The translations under genes and the position numbers were made by a program. A stretch of 64,000 nt of DNA from Aggregicoccus sp. 17bor-14 (GTDB lineage: Bacteria; Myxococcota; Myxococcia; Myxococcales; Myxococcaceae): NCBI RefSeq assembly GCF_009659535.1, contig NZ_VJZZ01000002.1, positions 186,001 to 250,000 of the forward strand. The letters run 5' to 3'. The notes beneath the pieces were generated by a model that was not told the DNA's origin, did no database searches, and saw nothing but the letters and a program-made list of their open reading frames with translations. Shown here one piece after another: positions 49,855-64,000 of this stretch (positions within the stretch are counted from its first letter, which is position 1; every line of letters begins with the position of its first letter).

Positions 49855-51768
49855 TCAGCCGCCGCGCACGCCCTCCAGCGCTGCGATGAGCCCGGCGCGC
49901 TCCTGCGCGAGCCCCCGCGCGCGCAGCGCGAGCGCGAGCGCGAGCGGCAGGTCCAGGGCCCGCAGCCGCGCGAGGCGCTCCGTGTACGCGCGCTCGAAGT
50001 CCGGCGCCACGCGCAGGCTCCAGTTGTGCGCGCCCACCGTGCCGGGCGCGTTGTAGACGTCCGTGAGCCCGAGCAGGTCCGCGAAGAACACCATCACGTT
50101 GCGCGCCGGGCAGGCGAAGAGGTCCGCGAGCTTCGCCTGCACGAGCAGGCCCGCGTCCCGGGCGAGCGCGCGCGCGAAGGCCTCCCGCTCCCCGGGCTCG
50201 GGCTGCAGGCGCCACGCGAGGTAGTCCGCCTGCGCGCGCGCCTCTCCGCTCGCGCTCCAGCGCTCCGCGAGCCGCCAGATGGGCGGCGTGTCGTGGTTGC
50301 CCAGCATCACCCAGTCGGGTGGCTGCGCGTTCTCGCTGCGGTACACGTCCGCCGCGTTCGCGAGGTCCGCCTTCTGCGTGACGCGGAAGCGGCCGAGGCC
50401 GTGCTCCGCCATCACGCGCGCGAGCGGGTAGGGCTGGGTGCTGAGCACCTCGCACAGCACGTCCTCCAGCGCGCGTCCCTGGAGCCGCGCGGCCTCGAGC
50501 ACCGTGTCCAGCAGCGCGCCGTAGCGCTGCACCTGCGCGGGCTCGAGCGCGCGCACCCAGCCGTCCGCGTGGCGCGGCAGCGCGCGCTGCAGCTGCTCGG
50601 GCCGCGCGATGGCCCAGGCGCGCAGCTCGGGGTGGCCCGGCAGGTCCGGCGAGGAGAAGAGGCGCGCGCCGGCGCGCACCGCGGCGTGTGCGTCGCCAGC
50701 GCCCGGCGGGTACACCCACGGGTCCACCAGCCCGTGCGGGTGGTCCACGCGCACCCCGTCGAACTCCTGCAGCAGCTTGCCCACGCGCGCCTGCATGAAG
50801 TGGAGCACGGGCCCCGGGCTGCCGTCGGCGAGGCGGTAGCCGCGCGGGTCGAGCACCGGGTAGTTCCAGGGCTGTCCCTCGGGGTTGGTGCGGCTGGGCG
50901 GGGCGCCCATGAGGTAGCGCTCGAGGAAGAGGGCCTGGCGGCGCCACGCGTCCTGCGGCGCGTAGCCGATCTGCAGGTCGCCGAAGAGCTTCAGCCCCAG
51001 CGCGCCCAGCCGCGCGCGCAGGGCTGCGTGCTGCCGGTGGACGAGGAACTGCGCGAAGGCGTACTGCGCGAGCGCCTCGCCGCACTGCTCCTTCAGCTCG
51101 CCGCGGCGCGCCTCGCTCGCCGCCTCCTCGCCGGGGTGGGGCGCGTAGAGGCGGCGGTCCAGCGCGAGCGGCCAGTCGCGCCAGTAGGGCGCCCCGTGCA
51201 GCTGCGCGAGCGCGCCGTAGAGCCCGTCCGGCTCGAGCCACGCGGCATTCTCGCGCATGAACGTCTCCAGGCCGAGGGCGAGCTCGCCGAGCGGGCTGCC
51301 CGGGCGAGACGTGTGCAAGCGCGCGCGGAAGCTCTTCCACGCCTCCTGCAGTGCGGCCGCCTGGGCGCGATAGGCGAAGGTGTGCTGCGCGCGGTCCGCG
51401 GGGCCCGCGGGGCGCTGGGCGAGCAGCGCCTCGAGGCGCTCCTTCGAGAGCAGCGCCCCGTGCGCCTCCTCGGTGAGCGGAGGCAGCGCCACGTTGAGCG
51501 GGTTGCGGCTGAAGAGGGTGGAGTCGTAGGGGGAGGGGTTGTCCTCGCTCACGAGCCCCTGCGGGCCCAGCTGCACGCCGGTGAAGCCCAGCGCGTGCGC
51601 GAAGGCGAGGAAGCGCTGCGCTCCCTCCGAGTATGGAGAGCCCCGCCCCAGGTCCTCGTGTGGGAGGCCGGGGAAGCTCGGGTCGTGGAGGCTGAGCACC
51701 AGGTGGCGCACGCCGAGCGCGGCGAGCGCCTCGGCGACGAGGGAGCGCTGGGAGTCCGGGGGCAGCAC
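49855..51768 (-). CDS. malQ: 4-alpha-glucanotransferase
   Basis: 637 residues from GTG 51768. GH77 family, converting maltooligosaccharides by transferring glucan segments. Blocks: [113 protein letters not shown] (nucleophile Asp in RVDH), [25 protein letters not shown] (acid/base Glu), and [20 protein letters not shown] (stabilising Asp in NHD). Larger than E. coli-type cores but within the family range. TAGGGT 6 nt upstream of the start marks a leaderless promoter. Confidence 0.92.
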   Translation of the reverse strand: MLPPDSQRSLVAEALAALGVRHLVLSLHDPSFPGLPHEDLGRGSPYSEGAQRFLAFAHALGFTGVQLGPQGLVSEDNPSPYDSTLFSRNPLNVALPPLTEEAHGALLSKERLEALLAQRPAGPADRAQHTFAYRAQAAALQEAWKSFRARLHTSRPGSPLGELALGLETFMRENAAWLEPDGLYGALAQLHGAPYWRDWPLALDRRLYAPHPGEEAASEARRGELKEQCGEALAQYAFAQFLVHRQHAALRARLGALGLKLFGDLQIGYAPQDAWRRQALFLERYLMGAPPSRTNPEGQPWNYPVLDPRGYRLADGSPGPVLHFMQARVGKLLQEFDGVRVDHPHGLVDPWVYPPGAGDAHAAVRAGARLFSSPDLPGHPELRAWAIARPEQLQRALPRHADGWVRALEPAQVQRYGALLDTVLEAARLQGRALEDVLCEVLSTQPYPLARVMAEHGLGRFRVTQKADLANAADVYRSENAQPPDWVMLGNHDTPPIWRLAERWSASGEARAQADYLAWRLQPEPGEREAFARALARDAGLLVQAKLADLFACPARNVMVFFADLLGLTDVYNAPGTVGAHNWSLRVAPDFERAYTERLARLRALDLPLALALALRARGLAQERAGLIAALEGVRGG

Positions 51769-51774
51769 GCGCCT

Positions 51775-51803
51775 ACCCTATGGAGGCCCCCCGGCCCCGT
51801 CAC
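51775..51803 (-). promoter_or_regulatory. Promoter of malQ, leaderless type
   Basis: On the minus strand, GTGACG (51798-51803), 17 nt, TAGGGT (51775-51780), 6 nt, then the GTG start at 51768. Confidence 0.5.
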
Positions 51804-51938
51804 GTGCGCTCTGGTCTGTCCGTCCGTGGGACACACGCGTCCCAGGACCGCGCACGCAGGGAGGCGCGCCGGCGGGTGCCGTGCGGGGGCGGGAGGGAGC
51901 GGCACGCGGGTTGCGAGCGCTCCTGCCCGGAGGCTGCC

Positions 51939-54383
51939 ATGACCCCGCTGCAAGACCTGCGCTACGCGCTGCGCACCCTGTGGAAGAGCCCGACGTTCAC
52001 GGTGGTGGCGCTGCTCACCCTCGCGCTGGGCATCGGGGGCAACACGGCCCTCTTCACCGTGGTGAACGCGGCGCTGCTGCGCCCGCTGCCCTACGCCGAG
52101 CCCGAGCGCCTCGTGCACCTGTACGAGACGAAGGCCCAGGCAGGCGACTTCAGCGAGCACGAGGCCTCCTACCCCGACTTCCTGGACTGGCAGGCGAGCG
52201 CCCCGGCCTTCGCCTCGCTCGCGGGCTACGTGCCCAACCGCGTCACGGTGAGCGGACGGGAGGGCGCGGAGCAGGCGCCCGCGGCCGTCACCACCGGCGG
52301 CTTCTTCTCCACGCTCGGCGTGAGCCCCGCGCTCGGGCGCTTCTACGGCGAGGCGGACGACCACGTGGGCGCGGCGCGCGTGGTGGTGCTCAGCCACGAG
52401 GCGTGGACGCGGCGCTACGGCGCGGACCCCGGCGTGCTGGGGCGCAGCGTGACGGTGGACGGCGAGCCCATGGTCATCGTGGGCGTGCTGCCGGCGCGCT
52501 TCCACTTCGCGCCCCTGAGCCCCTCGGACTTCTGGATGCCGGCGGGGCCGAACGCGAGCTCGAGCATGCTGCAGCGGCGCAACCTCTTCTGGCTGCGGGT
52601 GGTGGGGCGGCTCGCGCCCGGGGTGAGTCAGGCCGCGGCGCAGGCGCAGCTCGCGCAGGTGGCCGAGCGGCTCGCGCGCGAGCACCCCGCCTCCAACGCG
52701 GGCAGCGGCGTGCGCGTGAAGCCCCTGCGCGAGGTGCTGGTGGGGCAGGTGCGCCCGCTGCTGCTCGGGCTGCTGGGCGCGGTGGGGCTGGTGCTGCTCA
52801 TCGCGTGCGTGAACGTGGCGAACCTGCTGCTCGCGCGCTCCACCGGGCGGCAGAAGGAGCTGGCCATCCGGCTCGCGCTGGGGGCGAGCCGCGGGCGCGT
52901 GGTGCAGCAGTTGCTCACCGAGAGCCTGGTGCTCTCGGTGCTCGGCGGGCTCGCCGGGTTGGTATGCGCGCAGTGGGCGCTGGAGGGGCTGCTCGCGGCC
53001 ATCCCCGCGCTGCAGCGCGCGAAGATGCCCTACCTGCAGGACCTCTCGCTGGACACGCCGGTGCTGCTCTTCACCGCGGGCGTGGCGCTGCTGACCGGGG
53101 TGCTCTTCGGGCTCGCGCCCGCGCTGCTCTCGAGCCGCCCCGAGCTGCACGGCACGCTCAAGGGCGAGGGGCACGGGCTGGTGGGCCCCTCGCGCCGGCG
53201 CCTGCGCAGCGCGCTGGTGGTGACCGAGATGGCGCTCGCGCTGGTGCTGCTGGTGGGCGCGGGGCTCTTGCTCAAGAGCCTGCTGCGCATGTCGGACGCG
53301 AGCCCGGGCTTCGAGGCGCGCGGGCTGCTCGCGCTCGAGCTCTCGCCTCCGGGAGACGTCTACGACACGGACCCCAAGGCGCTCGCGCTGCATGCGCAGG
53401 TGCAGGAGCGGCTCTCGCGGCTGCCGGGCGTGAAGGGCGTGGCGCTGGTGAGCCGGCTGCCGCTCACCAACGAGGGCAGCACCATCCGCTTCGTGGTCGC
53501 GGGCCGGCCGGTGCCGGTGTCCGGCGACGAGCCGGAGGCGAACATCCGCGCCATCAGCGCGAACTACTTCCAGGTGATGGGCGTGCCGCTCTCGCGTGGG
53601 CGCGCCTTCACGGAGGGTGACCGCGCGAACGCGCCGGAGGTGGTGGTCATCAACCGCACGCTCGCCGAGCGGCTGTTCCCCGGGCAGGACGCGGTGGGCC
53701 AGCGCGTGCGCTTCACCTTCGCGCCGGACCAGCCCCTGCGCGAGGTGGTGGGCGTGGTGGGGGACGAGAAGATGGGTGCGCTGGACCACGCCTCGCAGCC
53801 CGTCCTCTACACGCCGATGCTGCAGGACGCGGCGCTCAACGTGGGCGTGGCGCTGCGGGTGGACGGCGCGGAGGAGGTTCCGGTGGGGCTCGCGCAGGCG
53901 GTGCGCTCGGAGTTGCGCGCGCTGGACGCGGGCATGGTGGTGGGCCCGCTGCAGACGATGCAGGAGCGCGTGGACGCGAGCCCGTGGATGTTCCTGCGCC
54001 GCTTCCCCACGCTGCTGGTGGGCGTGTTCGCGGGGCTCGCGCTGCTGCTCGCCACGGTGGGCGTGTACGGCGTCATCGCGTACTCGGTGGGCCAGCGTGT
54101 GCAGGAGCTCGGCGTGCGGCTCGCACTGGGGGCGCAGCGTGGGCAGGTGCAGCGGCTCGTCGTGCGGCAGGGACTCGGGGTCGCGCTCGGAGGCGTCGCG
54201 CTCGGGGCGCTGGGCGCGCTCTTGCTCGGGCGGGTGCTGCAGAGCCAGCTCTTCGAGGTGAGCGCGGCGGACCCCGCGGTGCTGCTCGGAGGCGCGGGCG
54301 TGCTGCTCACGGTGGCGCTGCTCGCCAGCTGGCTGCCCGCGCGGCGCGCCTCGCGGGTGGACCCGGCGGTGGCGCTGCGCTGA
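51939..54383 (+). CDS. Orphan permease, ADOP (MacB_PCD-FtsX) type
   Basis: 814 residues from ATG 51939. It begins [56 protein letters not shown], the exact pattern of acidobacterial duplicated orphan permeases. Two MacB_PCD periplasmic domains alternate with FtsX helices: [52 protein letters not shown], then the second half with [45 protein letters not shown]. No ATPase gene is adjacent. A tail [15 protein letters not shown] is family-typical. Possibly involved in export of secondary metabolites or lipid stress; substrate unknown. Confidence 0.9.
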   Translation: MTPLQDLRYALRTLWKSPTFTVVALLTLALGIGGNTALFTVVNAALLRPLPYAEPERLVHLYETKAQAGDFSEHEASYPDFLDWQASAPAFASLAGYVPNRVTVSGREGAEQAPAAVTTGGFFSTLGVSPALGRFYGEADDHVGAARVVVLSHEAWTRRYGADPGVLGRSVTVDGEPMVIVGVLPARFHFAPLSPSDFWMPAGPNASSSMLQRRNLFWLRVVGRLAPGVSQAAAQAQLAQVAERLAREHPASNAGSGVRVKPLREVLVGQVRPLLLGLLGAVGLVLLIACVNVANLLLARSTGRQKELAIRLALGASRGRVVQQLLTESLVLSVLGGLAGLVCAQWALEGLLAAIPALQRAKMPYLQDLSLDTPVLLFTAGVALLTGVLFGLAPALLSSRPELHGTLKGEGHGLVGPSRRRLRSALVVTEMALALVLLVGAGLLLKSLLRMSDASPGFEARGLLALELSPPGDVYDTDPKALALHAQVQERLSRLPGVKGVALVSRLPLTNEGSTIRFVVAGRPVPVSGDEPEANIRAISANYFQVMGVPLSRGRAFTEGDRANAPEVVVINRTLAERLFPGQDAVGQRVRFTFAPDQPLREVVGVVGDEKMGALDHASQPVLYTPMLQDAALNVGVALRVDGAEEVPVGLAQAVRSELRALDAGMVVGPLQTMQERVDASPWMFLRRFPTLLVGVFAGLALLLATVGVYGVIAYSVGQRVQELGVRLALGAQRGQVQRLVVRQGLGVALGGVALGALGALLLGRVLQSQLFEVSAADPAVLLGGAGVLLTVALLASWLPARRASRVDPAVALR

Positions 54384-54419
54384 GGGCTCGACCTCGAGAG
54401 GACGAAGCTGCGTGAAGGT

Positions 54420-54455
54420 CCCCTCTCCACCTGGGAGAATGTCGGGGTAAGGGAT
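54420..54455. repeat. Palindromic repeat family, copy 8
   Basis: CCCCTCTCCACCTGGGAGAA then TGTCGGGGTAAGGGAT: degenerate (CACC, GAGAAT), 36 nt after the permease stop. It could serve as a weak terminator-like stem. Confidence 0.65.
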
Positions 54456-55154
54456 GCATCCGCCCCGCTGTGCCCCGCGCGCACCGGCTCTGTGGGAAAT
54501 CCAGGACGGGACGGGCTCCCCTCGCATCCGCCAAGCGCGCGCGGGCACCGTCCTGCGCCGCGCTCCGGGGATGCGCGAGCTCCTCGTCGCCATCCGCCTC
54601 TGCCTCTCGAGTGCCGCGACGAACTGCAATCCAGCTGGCAGTCGAAGGTCGAGGCCGGCTCGAACGACACCGGCTTTGCAAACACGCCCTCCCAGGCGCG
54701 GAGTCGCGCGCTCCTGTTCTGAGATGTCGGGGGTTTTCCGGTAGCTCTTACCGGCCTCGAGACCACCCTCTTTCGAGCGAGGGCCGCACTGGAGCGAGCG
54801 TTCATGCGGGTGCTCACCTGCGCCCGGGTAGCGCGGGAAGGCGCGGCGGGTGGAGGGGCCGGAGAGGGGCGCGTGCGCGGAGAACGCGCGCCGCTCGAGC
54901 TCTGAAAATTGTTCAGCAAAACCCCCGACATCTCAGAACAGGTGCGCACGGACCTGCCGCCGCCGAACCCGCACGCGCGTGCACTTCGGGAGAAGCGAGC
55001 GCAGGGAGCTCGAGAGGCCGCATCCCTTCCGTCGGAAGCGGGTCGGCTCCCGAAAATCCCCTGAGCGCCGCGCGCTGGCAGCGCCCCTTCGCGGAGGGCA
55101 CGAGCGCTCCGCCACCCATCCGGTCCTGACGCCCTACCGGCAAGCGGCGCCGCG
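54456..55154. other. Intergenic region without recognisable gene
   Basis: About 700 nt between the permease and the thioesterase cluster, holding repeat copy 8 at its edge and the 228-bp inverted-repeat element. Short open frames occur on both strands but show no SD, signal or family motif. The remainder is probably decayed DNA from an insertion. Confidence 0.5.
54714..54941. mobile_element. MITE-like element with 24-bp perfect inverted ends
   Basis: Left end 54714-54737 (CTGTTCTGAGATGTCGGGGG then TTTT), right end 54918-54941 its exact reverse complement. The 180-bp interior has no gene. The pattern (24-bp perfect ends, TGTTCTGAGATG start, under 300 bp) is that of a miniature inverted-repeat element mobilised by an IS elsewhere. 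No clear target duplication is seen at the junctions (GCGCTC left, GTGCGC right). Confidence 0.6.
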
Positions 55155-55628
55155 CTACCCCGCGACGCCCCGGCCGCTCAGGGTCATCATCGTCGCGAGG
55201 ATGGTGGCGACGGGCTTCGGGCCCGCGTCGGTCTCCGCGATGACGTCACCCGTGGTGACGGTGAGCGTGCGCCCGGGCTTCGTCACCCGTCCGTATGCGA
55301 AGAACCGGCGGCCCGCGGCAGGGGCGAGGAAGTTGACCTTGTACTCCACGGTGAGGACGCCAGCGTCCGCGGGCATCAGCGAGTACGCAGCGTAGCCACA
55401 CGCACTGTCGACGATGGCCGTGACGATGGCCGCGTGCAGGTACCCGTGCTGCTGCGTGAGGTCCTCGCGGAACGGGAGCGCGATGACCACCTCACCCGGC
55501 GTCACCGTCGTGAGCTCGGCGCCGAGGGTGGCCATGACGCGCTGGCGCGCGAAGCTCGAGCGGACGCGCTGCTCGAAGTCTGCGTCCGCCGGCGTGAAGG
55601 ACTGAGAAGGTGGCCGCGTCGTGCTCAT
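55155..55628 (-). CDS. PaaI-type hotdog thioesterase 1
   Basis: 157 residues from ATG 55628. Hotdog signature: QRVMATLGAELTTVTPGEVVIALPFREDLTQQHGYLHAAIVTAIVDSACGYAAYSLMPADAGVLTVEYKVNFLAPAAGRRFFAYGRV, TVTTGDVIAE. The HGYLH segment with His and the following Asp (IVDSA) fit the PaaI/YigI-like active site. Acyl-CoA thioester hydrolysis is inferred. The third of three adjacent hotdog genes, 26 nt after the second. Confidence 0.88.
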   Translation of the reverse strand: MSTTRPPSQSFTPADADFEQRVRSSFARQRVMATLGAELTTVTPGEVVIALPFREDLTQQHGYLHAAIVTAIVDSACGYAAYSLMPADAGVLTVEYKVNFLAPAAGRRFFAYGRVTKPGRTLTVTTGDVIAETDAGPKPVATILATMMTLSGRGVAG

Positions 55629-55654
55629 CGACGTGCTCCGTGGGAGCGAGGTGC

Positions 55655-56137
55655 CTACGCCGCGCTCGCGCCGCCCGCGACGAGGAAGAGCACGTTCGCG
55701 GTCGCGATGGGGCGCGCGCGGTCCTCCTGCCACGCCTCCACGCGCACGTTGGCCACGCGCCTTCCTGCGCGGGTGATGACCGCGTGGGCCCAGGTGTCCT
55801 GCGCCTTGCCCGAGCGCAGGTAGTCCACCGTGAGGGAGATGATCTTCGGCACGCGGTCGCTCGCGGCCTGGGCCATCAGCTCGAAGATGGCGGTGCTCTC
55901 CAAGAGCGCACCGAGGGTGCCGCCATGCAGCGCGGGCAGCGCGCTGTTGCCGATGAGCATGGGCTGATACGGCATGAGGCAGAGCCGCTCGCCCTCCACC
56001 TGCTGCAGCTTCAGCCCGAGGAAGCGCGCGTACGGAATGGCCTCGGTGAGCGGAGCCAGGTCTCCGGTCTCCCGCGCGCGGCGGATGAGCGAGAGCAGCG
56101 CGCCCTTGGCCGGGGTCTTCGTCGCCTCGTCGCTCAT
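55655..56137 (-). CDS. PaaI-type hotdog thioesterase 2
   Basis: 160 residues from ATG 56137. ALLSLIRRARETGDLAPLTEAIPYARFLGLKLQQVEGERLCLMPYQPMLIGNSALPALHGGTLGALLESTAIFELMAQAASDRVPKIISLTVDYLRSGKAQDTWAHAVITRAGRRVANVRVEAWQEDRARPIATANVLFL. LHGGTLGALLE is the hotdog helix with a catalytic Glu (ALLESTA, in place of Asp). Overlaps gene 3 of the cluster by 4 nt (ATGA at 56134-56137). Confidence 0.88.
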   Translation of the reverse strand: MSDEATKTPAKGALLSLIRRARETGDLAPLTEAIPYARFLGLKLQQVEGERLCLMPYQPMLIGNSALPALHGGTLGALLESTAIFELMAQAASDRVPKIISLTVDYLRSGKAQDTWAHAVITRAGRRVANVRVEAWQEDRARPIATANVLFLVAGGASAA

Positions 56138-56580
56138 TCGTCCACCAGGATGAAGGTGCCCTGCGCGCTGGCGATGGGGTCGTTCCCGTCCCCGTGCGAG
56201 GCGAGCGCGCGCACGAAGGCCACGTTGTGCGTGAGCTTGTAGCACTCGGCGTGGGCCACCACGTCCTGGCCGGGGCGCGCGGGGCGCAGGTAGTCGATGC
56301 GCAGGTCCAGCGTGGCGATGCGCACCATGCGGGTGAGCTTGAGCATCACCGCGGCGCCGCAGGCCACGTCGATGAGCGTGGTGATGCAGCCGCCGTGCAG
56401 CACGCCCGTCTCGGGGTTGCCCACGAGCTTCGCGTCGTAGGGCAGCTTCACCCAGGCCTCGCCGGTGCCCGCGTCCACCACGCGCAGGCCGAGCGCGCGG
56501 TTGTGCGGGATGTGCGCCTCGTAGAGTGCATTGAGGCTGTCGATGACCTGCTCTTTGTTCTCGAGGGGTTCGCGCGTCAT
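56134..56580 (-). CDS. PaaI-type hotdog thioesterase 3
   Basis: 148 residues from ATG 56580, the first of the operon. NRALGLRVVDAGTGEAWVKLPYDAKLVGNPETGVLHGGCITTLIDVACGAAVMLKLTRMVRIATLDLRIDYLRPARPGQDVVAHAECYKLTHNVAFVRALASHG. LHGGCITTLIDVACG is the canonical PaaI catalytic helix (Asp). It is followed by the DLRIDYLRPA motif shared with the middle gene. Divergent from the E2-like gene. Confidence 0.9.
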   Translation of the reverse strand: MTREPLENKEQVIDSLNALYEAHIPHNRALGLRVVDAGTGEAWVKLPYDAKLVGNPETGVLHGGCITTLIDVACGAAVMLKLTRMVRIATLDLRIDYLRPARPGQDVVAHAECYKLTHNVAFVRALASHGDGNDPIASAQGTFILVDE

Positions 56581-56611
56581 CGTCTCGCTGCCCTTAGCAC
56601 GGAGGGGGCGG

Positions 56612-56617
56612 TAGGGT
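56612..56617 (+). promoter_or_regulatory. -10 element TAGGGT for the E2-like gene
   Basis: TAGGGT ends 9 nt before GTG 56627; no Shine-Dalgarno. It lies between the divergent thioesterase operon and the E2-like gene. Confidence 0.45.
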
Positions 56618-56626
56618 AGCGCCGCC

Positions 56627-57454
56627 GTGACTGCTCCTGTGTCCCTCTCTGCGCGCCCGCGCGCCCTGCGCCCGCTGCAGCGCCTCGCGCTGAGCGGAGA
56701 GGGGCCGGGCGACCCCAACGCGTACGCGACGGTGGAGGTGCGCATGGACGCGGCGCTCGCGCGCATGGCCTGCGTGCACGCCGAGGAGGGGCAGCGGGTG
56801 ACGGTGACGCACCTGGTGGCCAAGGTGGCCGCGGACGTGCTGCGCCGCCACCCCGAGGCCAACGTGCTCTTGCGCTTCGGGCGCCCCTGGCTGCGCCAGC
56901 ACGTGACCGTGTGCTGCCTCGTGGTGCAGCGCGAGCGCGGCGGGAAGGTGGACCTGGGCACGGCGACCGTCGCGGACGCGGACCGGCTCTCGCTCGCCGG
57001 GCTCGCGCGCGAGCTGGAGCAGCGCATCGCGGACGTGCGGGCGCGGCGCGACCGGCGGCTCGAGTCGGGCAGGCGCAATGCGTCCTACGTCCCCGCCTTC
57101 TTCATGAACGGGGCGCTCGCGCTCCTCTCCTTCGTCTGGTTCACGCTGAACCGCGACCTGGGCTGGGCCGGCATGCCGCACGACCCCTTCGGCAGCGTGG
57201 CCGTCACCAGCGTGGGCTCGCTCGGCCTCGAGCGCGCCTACGTGGCCGCCGTGGGCTACACCCGGGTGCCCCTGCTGCTGGCCCCCGGGCGCGTGCGCAC
57301 CGAGCCGGTGGCCGAGGCCGGAGCCGTGCGCACCGGCCAGGTGATGACCCTCAGCCTCACCTTCGACGCGCGCCTCATCTCAGTGCCACTGGCGGCCCGC
57401 CTGCTCTCCGAGCTGAAGGCAGGGCTCGAGGCCCCGGACGCCCCCCAGGGCTGA
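56627..57454 (+). CDS. E2-like acyltransferase domain without catalytic His
   Basis: 275 residues from GTG 56627. Similar to the catalytic domain of dihydrolipoyl acyltransferases (PF00198): VTVTHLVAKVAADVLRRHPEANVLLRFG, VCCLVVQRERGGKVDLGTATVADADRLSLAGLARELEQRIADVRAR, FGSVAVTSVGSLGLERAYVAAVGYTRVPLLLAPG, then MTLSLTFDARLISVPLAARLLSEL. The last segment is where the enzyme has LSxDHRxxDG; here it is LTFDARLISV, so the catalytic His and the Asp-Gly are missing. No lipoyl or binding domains. A hydrophobic helix (NGALALLSFVWFTL) interrupts it. It may be a non-catalytic or different acyl-CoA binder, possibly working with the thioesterases. Confidence 0.8.
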   Translation: MTAPVSLSARPRALRPLQRLALSGEGPGDPNAYATVEVRMDAALARMACVHAEEGQRVTVTHLVAKVAADVLRRHPEANVLLRFGRPWLRQHVTVCCLVVQRERGGKVDLGTATVADADRLSLAGLARELEQRIADVRARRDRRLESGRRNASYVPAFFMNGALALLSFVWFTLNRDLGWAGMPHDPFGSVAVTSVGSLGLERAYVAAVGYTRVPLLLAPGRVRTEPVAEAGAVRTGQVMTLSLTFDARLISVPLAARLLSELKAGLEAPDAPQG

Positions 57455-57772
57455 CCTGCGCCAAGCCCCGGATAAGCCCCGCTTCGCCGCCTGCCCTGCG
57501 ATCGGGCGCGGAGGGGGCCCTGCGATTCGGGGATGCCCGATGTGGACATCGGGAGTAGGAGTCTGACCCTTCGCCCGGGTCGCGGCCATGAGCCAAGTGG
57601 CCGCTTTTCCCGGGCTTTTCACCCGCAGCATGGGGTGCCGGCCAGCAGCGGTTAAGTGCTGAACGGAGCAGAAGGCCCCCCCGGGCCATGGCATTCGACA
57701 AAGCCCCGCGATCCTTAGACAAGTTCCGCCTCAGGTCGCACGCCTTTCCAAAAGTTCCCGAGGAGCCCGTCC
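57455..57772. other. Upstream region of the HAMP kinase gene
   Basis: 318 nt with no gene. It contains the palindrome at 57536, a T-rich patch (CTTTTCCCGGGCTTTTC, 57603-57619) and a good Shine-Dalgarno AGGAG at 57761-57765. No clear -35/-10 pair, although TTAAGTGC (57652-57659) may be part of one. Confidence 0.5.
57536..57553. promoter_or_regulatory. 18-bp inverted repeat upstream of the HAMP kinase
   Basis: CCCGATGTGGACATCGGG: perfect 8-bp arms around GG, 220 nt before the kinase start. It may be an operator or a short hairpin in the leader RNA. Confidence 0.45.

Positions 57773-64000
<6,228 letters not shown>

Noticed and set aside
54470-55129. Frame running through the 228-bp element
   Set aside because: It overlaps the inverted ends and has no family motif, so it is not a transposase.

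Overview
The window is very GC-rich with a strong G/C third-position bias. Its gene set points to a myxobacterium (Myxococcota, probably Myxococcaceae or Archangiaceae): a kinase with a huge HAMP array, many secreted lipoproteins, a B12-binding regulator, an orphan FtsX-type permease, and small PKD and Cys-rich surface modules. This assignment is inference from gene content; there is no rRNA, tRNA or CRISPR in the window to anchor it.

Layout. 1-3.1 kb: end of a PKD-domain surface protein, two gene remnants and a small nucleotidyltransferase pair. 3.1-8.45 kb (minus): a sulfur amino acid operon metY-metX-thrA, preceded by a Cys-ending leader peptide and a stem-loop. 8.5-15.4 kb: DUF1835 protein, periplasmic msrA, hydrolases, a GT-C-like membrane glycosyltransferase and a GNAT. 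15.6-20.4 kb: a lipoprotein whose 3' end plus terminator is duplicated 3.04 kb downstream; between the two copies lies a lower-GC islet with a broken IS30 transposase and a secreted beta-helix protein. 20.4-25.4 kb: DUF2867 gene and a translationally coupled lolCDE/att-like ABC operon with a lipocalin-like protein. 25.5-33.6 kb: cstA-ybdD peptide transport, a degenerate MBL-fold protein, VOC protein, a tandem ChaN/EreA-like protein and an esterase.

33.6-40.3 kb: DUF3467, hemF, an ECF sigma/anti-sigma/exported-protein operon, a phospholipase D and a Ser/Thr/Gly-rich lipoprotein. 40.4-46.2 kb: a putative outer-membrane protein, a blaI-M56 sensor pair with twin 18-bp operators, TPR and DJ-1 proteins. 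46.2-51.8 kb: an envelope operon (minus), a CarH-like B12-binding protein without DNA-binding domain, and malQ. 51.9-57.5 kb: an ADOP-type permease, a 228-bp inverted-repeat element, three adjacent hotdog thioesterases and an E2-like protein. 57.8-64.0 kb: the first 2076 codons of a hybrid histidine kinase with 14 HAMP-type repeats spaced exactly 276 bp apart.

Two genome-wide habits are visible. A palindromic repeat (CCCTCTCCC/GGGAGAGGG core, often with GGTGAGGG) occurs eight times, seven between genes and one in frame inside a permease. Many genes without a Shine-Dalgarno carry TANNNT (often TAGGGT) 6-10 nt before the start codon, the layout of leaderless promoters.
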